The notes beneath the pieces were generated by a model that ran no database searches, had not been told where the DNA came from, and saw nothing but the letters and a program-made list of their open reading frames with translations. Shown piece after piece: positions 1 through 4,707 of a stretch of 5,955 nt of DNA (positions are counted from its first letter, which is position 1; every line of letters starts with the position of its first letter). The position numbers and the translations under genes are program-made. The stretch is from assembly GCA_016929205.1 (NCBI GenBank), contig JAFGJF010000042.1:1-5955 (forward strand), given 5' to 3'. Source of the stretch: Anaerolineae bacterium. GTDB lineage: Bacteria > Chloroflexota > Anaerolineae > JAFGEY01.

Positions 1-798
1 CCCCTCCCCACCCAAAAACGCATCGCCGCCATCCTCTCCGCCTACGACGACCTGATCGAAAACAACAGACGCCGCATGACCATCCTCGAAGAAATGGCCC
101 GGCTGATCTACCGCGAGTGGTTCGTGGATTATCGTTTCCCCGGGCACGCGGGGGTGGAGATGGTTGAGTCAGAGTTGGGGTTGGTGCCGGCGGGGTGGGA
201 GGTGAAGCCAATAGGGCAAGCAATAGATACACTGGGTGGCGGTACACCATCCAAAAAGAGGCCCGAATATTGGGAAAGCGGAAACATAACTTGGTATGTT
301 CCATCTGATCTGACATCTGCTGACACCATGTTCATCTCTGATTCAGGTCGCAAGATCAACGAACTTGGACTCAAAAAGAGTTCCGCCAAGATGTTTCCTG
401 CATACTCGGTTATGCTGACCAGTCGAGCCACTGTAGGTGTAGTGAGTATCAACACAACACCTGCCTGTACAAACCAGGGATTCATTACCTGTGTACCGAA
501 CGAGAGACTATCGGCCTATTTGCTATACTTCTGGCTCATTGAGAACAGAGAGAAAATTATATCGCTTGCTTCTGGAGCAACATTCAAAGAAATCAACAAG
601 ACCACATTTCGTGAGATACCTACTGTTGTACCAGATGAAGTTACTCATGCCAAATTCCTGGAAATCCTTGAGCCCGTAGGCGGCGAGATCCATAATCTAA
701 TCACTAGAAACACTAATCTCCGCCGCACCCGCGACCTGCTCCTGCCGCGCCTGGTCTCCGGGGAGGTGGACGTGAGCGGAGTGGAGGTTGGGGAATAA
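1..798 (+). CDS. hsdS: Type I restriction-modification specificity subunit HsdS (3' part; 5' end outside window)
   Basis: The frame is open from base 1, so the gene begins upstream; the ATG at 76 is internal. The 265 visible residues have the classic second half of HsdS. Residues 5-48 are the central conserved helical spacer (QKRIAAIL, then AYDDLIENNRRR and the REWFVDYRFPG ending). About 60-210 form the second target-recognition domain, starting at LGLVPAGW with the GGGTPSK motif. About 211-258 are the C-terminal conserved helix ending in LLPRLVSGEVDV. HsdS binds the two half-sites of the bipartite DNA target and docks HsdM and HsdR. The recognition domain is AT-rich (541-600 has 22 G/C of 60) while both conserved ends are GC-rich (721-780 has 46 of 60), as expected when recognition domains are exchanged between alleles. 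The recognition sequence cannot be read from the protein. Full-length HsdS is usually about 400-450 aa, so roughly 40% is missing. Confidence 0.97.
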   Translation, partial: PLPTQKRIAAILSAYDDLIENNRRRMTILEEMARLIYREWFVDYRFPGHAGVEMVESELGLVPAGWEVKPIGQAIDTLGGGTPSKKRPEYWESGNITWYVPSDLTSADTMFISDSGRKINELGLKKSSAKMFPAYSVMLTSRATVGVVSINTTPACTNQGFITCVPNERLSAYLLYFWLIENREKIISLASGATFKEINKTTFREIPTVVPDEVTHAKFLEILEPVGGEIHNLITRNTNLRRTRDLLLPRLVSGEVDVSGVEVGE

Positions 799-850
799 GC
801 CCTCCCCCCGCCGGTGAACGCCACCAGAGCCCCCTGCCAGCCAAAGTACG

Positions 851-864
851 TGCTGGGAGAAGGG
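851..864 (+). repeat. Partial copy of the right arm of the 1071-1105 palindrome
   Basis: TGCTGGGAGAAGGG matches TGCTGGGAGAGGGG at 1092-1105 in 13 of 14 positions and in the same orientation. The left arm is not preserved; upstream there is only a 5-bp match (837-841 CCAGC with 852-856 GCTGG). It reads as a decayed or half element, so that the AT-richer segment 865-1070 is bracketed by repeat sequence. A chance match in GC-rich DNA is possible. Confidence 0.35.
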
Positions 865-866
865 AA

Positions 867-1047
867 CCTGTCGACGAGAGGAAAGTAAAAGATGAGCAGG
901 CTAAAAAGCCCAAGCGTCGTTGCTTGTAAGCGTGGCTGGCCATATTTATGGTCGCTGCTCCAAGAGGGGCATTCTTGGTAGCTGAACTGTGCAAGCACAA
1001 GCTAGCAAACACAAAGGTTCCGTTGTCGATAGATACTCGGTGACAGG
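867..1047 (+). ncRNA. Candidate structured RNA (multi-hairpin region), unidentified
   Basis: A run of stem-loops can be drawn by eye: 899-902/907-910 (GGCT, loop AAAA, AGCC), 911-915/922-926 (CAAGC, GCTTG), 938-943/948-953 (6 bp including one G-U), 960-965/973-978 (CCAAGA, TCTTGG), and a bulged hairpin 979-983/1000-1004 plus 988-992/995-999. CCTGTC (867-872) can pair with GACAGG (1042-1047), with a further G-U at 873/1041, enclosing all of them. Both wobble pairs are valid only if the + strand is the RNA. The AT content is higher than in the neighbours. I do not recognise an Rfam family, and no reverse transcriptase is in view to suggest a retron. Short stems like these also arise by chance, so this is a candidate only. 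Confidence 0.25.
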
Positions 1048-1070
1048 AAAAACGATCGTCTCGACACGCT

Positions 1071-1120
1071 CCCCTCTCCCGGCATGGTTTTTGCTGGGAG
1101 AGGGGCCGGGGGTGAGGGCA
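1071..1120 (+). repeat. GC-rich palindromic repeat (REP-like) abutting the DUF559 gene
   Basis: CCCCTCTCCC (1071-1080) is perfectly complementary to GGGAGAGGGG (1096-1105). The stem continues inward through a G-U pair (1081/1095) and GCA/TGC (1082-1084/1092-1094), giving 14 bp with a 7-nt loop. It is followed by CCGGGGGTGAGGGCA. This arrangement, a C-rich arm, a G-rich arm, then GGGGGTGAGGG, is a dispersed extragenic repeat type seen in many GC-rich genomes. Its opposite strand generates the spurious peptide LTPGPSPS, familiar from mis-annotated proteins. The GGTGAGG flank (1111-1117) doubles as the Shine-Dalgarno of the next gene. No T-tract follows, so a role as terminator is not supported. 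Confidence 0.65.
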
Positions 1121-1121
1121 A

Positions 1122-1484
1122 ATGCCAAAAGAAAAACCAACACCCGCCATTCGCGCCCGCGCGCGCCAACTGCGCCAGCCGCAAACGCCCGCCGAACGCG
1201 TGCTGTGGCAGCGACTGCGCAACCGGCAGTTGGGGGGATACAAATTCCGCCGCCAGCATCCCATCGGCCGCTTCATCGTCGATTTTTACTGCGCCGAATG
1301 CCATCTGGCGGTCGAGATCGACGGCGACTCGCACCTCGACCAGGTCGAATACGACGCCGAGCGCACGGCGCGGCTGGAAGCGCGAGGGTACCACGTGATC
1401 CGGTTCACCAACCGCGAGGTCCACCAGCAGACAGACTCGGTGCTGGAGGCGATTTTCCAGGTTTGCCGGAAGAGGCAAAAGTAA
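1122..1484 (+). CDS. DUF559 family endonuclease-like protein (Vsr-like PD-(D/E)XK fold)
   Basis: This 120-aa protein has the full set of DUF559 landmarks: the N-terminal AR-LR-TPAE-LWQRLR helix (about residues 11-33), GYKFRRQHPIG (39-49), the catalytic-type core FIVDFYC (D54) and AVEIDGDSH (E65, D67, H71), then RTARLEARGYHVIRF and NREV (81-100). This is the usual length for a stand-alone member. The family is related to very-short-patch-repair nucleases and is predicted to cut DNA; the substrate is unknown and the core residues look intact. The ATG is preceded at 4 nt by GGTGAGG, which belongs to the adjoining palindromic repeat. The stop (1482-1484) overlaps the Shine-Dalgarno of the TPR gene 8 nt on. 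Family assignment is firm; a role in restriction, repair or repeat mobility is inference. Confidence 0.93.
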   Translation: MPKEKPTPAIRARARQLRQPQTPAERVLWQRLRNRQLGGYKFRRQHPIGRFIVDFYCAECHLAVEIDGDSHLDQVEYDAERTARLEARGYHVIRFTNREVHQQTDSVLEAIFQVCRKRQK

Positions 1485-1492
1485 GGCGTGAT

Positions 1493-2224
1493 ATGGCCAA
1501 AAAAAGACGAACAGCGAGATCGCGGCGAGCGACGGGCGCCGGCAGCGATCTGTCCACATACCGCCACAACCTGCGCCAGGCCGACGACATCCTGGCCGAG
1601 CGCGAGATCGATCCCCGGCTCGACACCTGGGAGGCACTCGTCCTGGAGGGGGTGACCGCCGAGGGGCGAGACCGCACCGCGATGGCCCGCTACATCGACG
1701 CACACCGGGCCCGGCTGGGCGTGCCGTGGGCGCGCGAGATGCTGCGCATGGAGGTCTTTTTCCAGGCTCGGGATCTCGATCAGGTCATCGCCCACTATGA
1801 ACGGGCCTTGGCCCGCTACCCGCCCTGCCCACTGCCGGACATGTGGGCCGCCGGGCCGCTGATCCGCCACGGCGGCGACTTTTGGCAGACGCGCCGCATG
1901 CTGCGGTACACCATCGCCCACCTGCCGGATCACGCTATGGCGCGTTACGACATGGGGTATCTCTGTTACCTGCTGGGCGATTTTCCCGGCGCGCTGGATT
2001 GGTACGACCGGGCCGTCCCGCTTGTGACCGACGACGAGAAAGAGATGGGGGCGCGCCTTCCGTACAACCGGGCGATCGTGCGCCAGCAATTGGGCGGCAG
2101 CAAACGCGCGTCCGTCGCCGACCTCAAGCAGGCGATCAAATGGTATCCCGGATACGAGCAGGCCAGGAAGGCGCTGCGCGGCTTTCGTACAGCGGGCAGC
2201 GACATGAGGTATGTGCCGTGGTAG
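1493..2224 (+). CDS. TPR-repeat protein, function unknown
   Basis: A 243-aa protein with a basic N-terminus (MAKKRRTARSRR). Tetratricopeptide-like helix pairs follow at about residues 79-110 (AREMLRMEVFFQARDLDQVIAHYERAL), 114-146 (weaker), 147-181 (ARYDMGYLCYLLGDFPGALDWYDRA) and 187-220. The G/A-L-Y spacing typical of TPR is clearest in the third. No catalytic motif, signal peptide or membrane segment is seen, so a protein-binding scaffold is likely. The frame stays open far upstream, but the ATG at 1493 is preferred: it has AAGG (1483-1486) 6 nt ahead and lies just after the DUF559 stop, and the upstream part only shadows that gene. The 3' end overlaps the next gene's GTG by 7 nt, implying translational coupling. 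The partner could be either unknown protein downstream. Confidence 0.85.
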   Translation: MAKKRRTARSRRATGAGSDLSTYRHNLRQADDILAEREIDPRLDTWEALVLEGVTAEGRDRTAMARYIDAHRARLGVPWAREMLRMEVFFQARDLDQVIAHYERALARYPPCPLPDMWAAGPLIRHGGDFWQTRRMLRYTIAHLPDHAMARYDMGYLCYLLGDFPGALDWYDRAVPLVTDDEKEMGARLPYNRAIVRQQLGGSKRASVADLKQAIKWYPGYEQARKALRGFRTAGSDMRYVPW

Positions 2225-2958
2225 ACAGCGTCCCCAGGATCGTGACCACCAGTTATTGGTTCCCAACGCGGATCTCGGGCAAGCGCTGGTACGCGGCGCA
2301 GATCGAGTTCAACGTCAACCAGGCCGGTAAGCGAGAATACAGCATCGCGGAAGAGGCCTGGGCCACGGGCGACGTCGAAAAAGCGATATCCATCGTGCCA
2401 TCACTCGTCCCGCAAGAAACGCGGCGCAAGATCAGAGAGCTGCTTCGTCCCTGGCCCGAGGGGCGCTATACGGATGCTTACCGGCGCACGGGCGGCATCC
2501 TCAACCTGTTCACGCCACCGTGGGACGAGGCCCAAGATGAACCGTGGGCCGAGATGGCGGCCGGATGGGAGGCGCAGACGTTCGCCGGCGACGAAGCCCG
2601 GCAGGCGGGTTTTCAGGCCCTGGAACAGCGCTGGAACACCACACCCCACCCCTTCTTTGCCGGACTGACGCCGGCTCAGGTCATGATCGGAGGAGGCGAA
2701 GAGGAATCCTGGCTGGCGCAGGATTTCCTGAACCACCTGGAAGAGATCATGGACGGACGGGCGTTCGAGAGCGAGGGACAGGCCCTGGTGCAAACGATCA
2801 TGCTGCTGCGCGGCTGGCAGTCGCAGCCGAGAGATGGAAGACAGACGCCGTTTGAGATCATTGTCGCCGAACGAAACGCGCTGCTGGCCCGCCGGGCCCG
2901 GGTGCTGGAAGCCCTTCTGCAAACATGCCGGGAAAGGAGCGGTAAAGATGCATCGTAA
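2218..2958 (+). CDS. Conserved-looking hypothetical protein, 246 aa, unrecognised
   Basis: I do not recognise this family with confidence. The GTG start at 2218 is chosen because TGAGGT (2205-2210) stands 7 nt ahead and the upstream frame merely shadows the TPR gene; it overlaps the TPR stop by 7 nt. The protein opens with a Trp/Tyr-rich segment (YWFPTRISGKRWYAAQIEF, 13-31). Helical acidic/aromatic stretches follow, with PWDEAQDEPWAEMAAGWEAQ at 101-120. A distinctive RWNTTPHPFFAGLTPAQVMIGGG segment spans 138-160, and a long, partly basic C-terminal helix (about 185-240) follows. GLTPAQV resembles motifs at the C-terminus of some DDE integrases and in some antitoxin domains, but no DDE or HTH core is visible. 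It is probably soluble. Its function is unknown; tight coupling to the TPR gene and to the next gene suggests they act together. Confidence 0.8.
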   Translation: MVDSVPRIVTTSYWFPTRISGKRWYAAQIEFNVNQAGKREYSIAEEAWATGDVEKAISIVPSLVPQETRRKIRELLRPWPEGRYTDAYRRTGGILNLFTPPWDEAQDEPWAEMAAGWEAQTFAGDEARQAGFQALEQRWNTTPHPFFAGLTPAQVMIGGGEEESWLAQDFLNHLEEIMDGRAFESEGQALVQTIMLLRGWQSQPRDGRQTPFEIIVAERNALLARRARVLEALLQTCRERSGKDAS

Positions 2959-3391
2959 AAAACCGAAAGACCCGCGCCAGCAGCCGGCTTTTGTTCCCGA
3001 GCCGCGCCGGGATCCGATCGTTTTGGAGACCGAGATCGCCGAGTTTGTCCTCCATCCCGACGATCAGCCCGCGCTCAAGTACCGTCTCTTTTACCCCGAT
3101 GGCGATCGATCATTCGCGCCCAAGAGCGGGGGCGACGGACCAGAGATCGACCAGCGCGAGCAGCAACGGCGCAGGCGGCGCTTTGGCGAACTGTGGTTGG
3201 CCTACGAGGAAAGCGGCTTTACCGCCGATCTGTACCTCGATCGCGACCTCGTCTCTGAAGATAAAGTCGGGCGGTTGTGCGAGGGGGTGTATGACTTTTT
3301 GAATCGACTGTCGATCGGCCCCGAAGGCGGATCGTTGGCCGTATACTGGATGCAAGAGATCGCCTTGTACGATTTCCCACCGGGGACGTGA
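2948..3391 (+). CDS. Small hypothetical protein, 147 aa, unrecognised
   Basis: The ATG at 2948 follows a strong AAGGAG (2934-2939) at 8 nt and overlaps the preceding stop by 11 nt; earlier in-frame codons only shadow the previous gene. The basic, Pro-rich start (MHRKKPKDPRQQ) leads into about 26-52, predicted beta (LETEIAEFVLHP, ALKYRLFYPDGD). A highly charged EQQRRRRRFGELW stretch at 71-83 follows, then a beta/helix C-terminal half (FTADLYLDRD 91-100, GRLCEGVYDFLNRL 108-121, SLAVYWMQEIALYDFP 129-144). There is no signal peptide, transmembrane segment or nuclease motif. Codon usage is GC-rich like the two genes before it, so the three probably arrived together. The next gene starts 13 nt downstream. 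No function can be assigned. Confidence 0.78.
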   Translation: MHRKKPKDPRQQPAFVPEPRRDPIVLETEIAEFVLHPDDQPALKYRLFYPDGDRSFAPKSGGDGPEIDQREQQRRRRRFGELWLAYEESGFTADLYLDRDLVSEDKVGRLCEGVYDFLNRLSIGPEGGSLAVYWMQEIALYDFPPGT

Positions 3392-3404
3392 GGGGGGAAA
3401 AAAG

Positions 3405-4109
3405 ATGAACCACATCTATAACGTCTATTGTGATGAAAGCTGCCATCTAGAGCACGATCACCAACAAGTGATGGTACTCGGAGCTGTTTGGTGTCCGTTG
3501 GAAAAGACTCGTGAAATCTCGGTACGGCTTCGTGAGATCAAGCAGCGACATGGTCTGGATTCGAACTTTGAGATCAAATGGACCAAGGTCTCCCCGGCCA
3601 GGGGTCAGTTCTACCGAGACATCATGGACTATTTTTTCGACGACGACGACCTGCACTTCCGAGCGCTGATCGTGCCTGACAAATTCTTGCTTCGACACCA
3701 AGATTTCGAACAGACGCACGATGAGTGGTATTACAAGATGTATTTTGACATGCTCAAGATCATCCTGCGTCCGGACGCACAATATCATATCTATCTGGAT
3801 ATCAAAGATACGCAAGGGGTAGACAAAGTCGCCAAGCTTCATCAAGTACTTTGCAATAGTATTTTTGACTTTTCCCGGGACATCGTCCAGAGAATGCAAG
3901 TTGTGCGATCTCACGAAGTCGAATTGATTCAGTTGGTCGATCTTTTGATCGGCACGGTCTCGTATGCCAATCGCGGCCTGGAAACGAGTCAAGCCAAACT
4001 GGCGCTGGTCAGGCGTATGCGCGAGCGATCTCATTATCAATTGACCCGCACTACCTTGTTTCGTGAGGACAAGGTGAATCTGTTTATCTGGAGACCATCG
4101 GAGAAATGA
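3405..4109 (+). CDS. DUF3800 domain protein (predicted RNase H-like fold)
   Basis: The 234-aa protein carries the DUF3800 signature: the N-terminal beta strand with the DE motif (YNVYCDES, D10/E11), the EIKW motif (E56-W59), the central strand YHIYLDIKD (D132, D135) and the C-terminal helix ELIQLVDLLIGTVSY (E173, D179). From family knowledge these acidic residues map to an RNase H-like metal site; activity and substrate are not established, and members often occur in defence or mobile regions. The length fits the family. The ATG at 3405 has AGGGGG (3391-3396) 8 nt ahead. The gene is less GC-rich than those before it. Its stop is one base from the next start, so the two form a coupled pair. 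The family call is confident, the biochemical role is not. Confidence 0.92.
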   Translation: MNHIYNVYCDESCHLEHDHQQVMVLGAVWCPLEKTREISVRLREIKQRHGLDSNFEIKWTKVSPARGQFYRDIMDYFFDDDDLHFRALIVPDKFLLRHQDFEQTHDEWYYKMYFDMLKIILRPDAQYHIYLDIKDTQGVDKVAKLHQVLCNSIFDFSRDIVQRMQVVRSHEVELIQLVDLLIGTVSYANRGLETSQAKLALVRRMRERSHYQLTRTTLFREDKVNLFIWRPSEK

Positions 4110-4110
4110 T

Positions 4111-4608
4111 ATGACACATATTCCGAGATGGCTTCCACCTTTGGTTTTACTCAATAATTATGATGGCGATTGGGATCGATACGTTGAAGCTATTTACGAT
4201 TACTTTGAACAAGATTTTGTGAATGAAACACCATATTTCCAAGAAAACAAGGTTGTCATCAAGCGCCATCCATACTATCAAGGTAAGGAAGCGACGTTTT
4301 GGCATCTGATTTCAGAGGGAAGAATAGAAGATGATCGATTGCCTGACCTACGTCGTTGTGAGCGAATTCGTTGGCCGCGACCGTTCATTGAACACAACAA
4401 CGATCGGGTTATCAAAGTCTGGAAGAACAAACGGGGTACACAAACAAGGGTTTGTCTCTGGTTTGAAGACCAAGATTATATGGTTGTACTAGCTGAACGT
4501 AAAGGATATGTCATCTTGTGGACAGCGTATCCGGTTACCCGATCACACCGTAAACGTAAATTGAGACAGGAATATGAAGCCTACATAAAGGCAAATGCCG
4601 CCCCTTAA
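4111..4608 (+). CDS. Small basic protein, 165 aa; possible BECR-type ribonuclease
   Basis: The protein starts WLPPLVLLNNYDGDWDRYVEAIYDYF (7-32) and has conserved-looking segments KRHP (51-54), KEATFWHLISEG (59-70), DLRRCERIRWPRP (79-91, basic), then a beta-rich end RVCLWFEDQDYMVVL, YVILWTAYPV (133-142) and a basic helix (HRKRKLRQEYEAY). The layout of His/Arg motifs (H53, H65, R81/R82) followed by antiparallel strands and a TAYPV strand near the C-terminus resembles Barnase-EndoU-ColicinE5-RelE (BECR) nucleases, including phage-linked ones. That is my recollection of the pattern and not a proven match. GGAGA (4100-4104) lies 6 nt before the ATG. The gene is markedly AT-rich (4141-4200 has 21 G/C of 60) beside hsdR (4801-4860 has 46 of 60), suggesting transfer. 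No typical antitoxin gene adjoins it; DUF3800 upstream or antisense RNA downstream could serve. Confidence 0.82.
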   Translation: MTHIPRWLPPLVLLNNYDGDWDRYVEAIYDYFEQDFVNETPYFQENKVVIKRHPYYQGKEATFWHLISEGRIEDDRLPDLRRCERIRWPRPFIEHNNDRVIKVWKNKRGTQTRVCLWFEDQDYMVVLAERKGYVILWTAYPVTRSHRKRKLRQEYEAYIKANAAP

Positions 4609-4618
4609 AGGACGGCAT
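4535..4618 (-). CDS. Possible 27-aa small protein or leader peptide antisense to the 165-aa gene
   Basis: On the - strand, AAGGAG (4629-4624) stands 5 nt before an ATG at 4618, and the frame runs 27 codons to TAA (4537-4535), beginning MPSFKGRHLP and ending YVYGVIG. It is preceded by the strong - strand promoter at 4684-4656, with a predicted RNA start near 4649. The promoter and Shine-Dalgarno lie in the intergenic gap, outside the + strand coding region, so they are not by-products of the other gene's codons. The peptide itself lies almost wholly over the 3' end of the opposing gene, so its sequence may be dictated by that gene. It could instead be just the 5' part of an antisense RNA. Confidence 0.3.
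   Translation of the reverse strand: MPSFKGRHLPLCRLHIPVSIYVYGVIG
4595..4618. promoter_or_regulatory. Inverted repeat at the end of the 165-aa gene, hairpin over the - strand ATG
   Basis: ATGCCG (4595-4600) pairs with CGGCAT (4613-4618), with an inner CCT/AGG (4603-4605/4609-4611) that holds the + strand stop codon in its loop. On the + strand it could end transcription or protect the mRNA 3' end, but the sequence after it (CGTTACTCCTTC) has no T-tract, so it is at best a weak terminator. On the - strand the start codon of the 27-codon frame is paired while the AAGGAG remains free, which could restrict its translation. Confidence 0.4.
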
Positions 4619-4655
4619 CGTTACTCCTTCTACACATGGTAGATGAGCTGTCTCT

Positions 4656-4684
4656 AGTATACCAAATTAGGCATCCAAAGTCAA
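4656..4684 (-). promoter_or_regulatory. Strong sigma70-type promoter, extended -10, facing away from hsdR
   Basis: Read on the - strand: -35 TTGACT (4684-4679, 5 of 6 consensus bases), a 17-nt spacer (4678-4662) and -10 TATACT (4661-4656, 5 of 6), with TGG directly before the -10 forming an extended -10 element. The expected transcript starts near 4649 and runs left, antisense to the 165-aa gene and possibly on into DUF3800. It is by far the best promoter-like sequence I see in the window, and it lies in AT-rich intergenic DNA. Whether the host's main sigma factor uses this consensus is assumed. Confidence 0.55.
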
Positions 4685-4707
4685 TACCATTTTCAAACGA
4701 GGACCCC

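Larger units (their letters stand above)
799..1121. other. Non-coding stretch between hsdS and the accessory genes
   Basis: These 323 bases hold no convincing protein gene. From left to right there is a C-rich tail after the hsdS stop, a half-copy of the downstream repeat (851-864), an AT-richer segment with five adjacent potential hairpins (899-1004) enclosed by a possible long-range helix (867-873 with 1041-1047), and a GC-rich palindrome (1071-1105) that runs into the ribosome-binding site of the next gene. There is no T-tract after any hairpin, so I see no intrinsic terminator for hsdS. No promoter with good -35 and -10 boxes is visible on the + strand, which leaves read-through from the R-M operon as the simplest way to transcribe the genes downstream. 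Confidence 0.7.

Noticed and set aside
892..981. 29-aa + strand frame starting MSRLKSPSVV, with GAGG 10 nt upstream
   Set aside because: Short, with a weak and distant Shine-Dalgarno and no promoter. It lies across the candidate hairpins, and such frames are common by chance.
799..1121. tRNA, CRISPR array or retron RNA in the gap after hsdS
   Set aside because: No cloverleaf with anticodon and CCA-type end, no regularly spaced repeats, and no reverse transcriptase nearby in the window.
946..1143. - strand frame encoding LTPGPSPS-type peptide
   Set aside because: It is the familiar spurious translation of the GC-rich palindromic repeat, with no ribosome-binding site or homologous domain.
1462..1479. 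Hairpin TTTGCC/GGCAAA at the end of the DUF559 gene as a terminator
   Set aside because: Only 6 bp, no T-tract after it, and the next gene begins 8 nt past the stop, so termination here is unlikely.
1843..2217. Upstream extension of the 246-aa gene frame
   Set aside because: It shadows the TPR gene, with Arg/Pro-rich out-of-frame composition. The GTG at 2218 has a good Shine-Dalgarno.
1286..2266. 326-codon - strand frame over the DUF559 and TPR genes
   Set aside because: It is antisense to two well-supported + strand genes with family motifs, and shows no recognisable domain of its own.
4631..4660. Forward promoter for hsdR: TACACA, 18 nt, TAGTAT
   Set aside because: Only 4 of 6 matches in each box, and it overlaps the far better - strand promoter. 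It could be weakly active but is not supportable.
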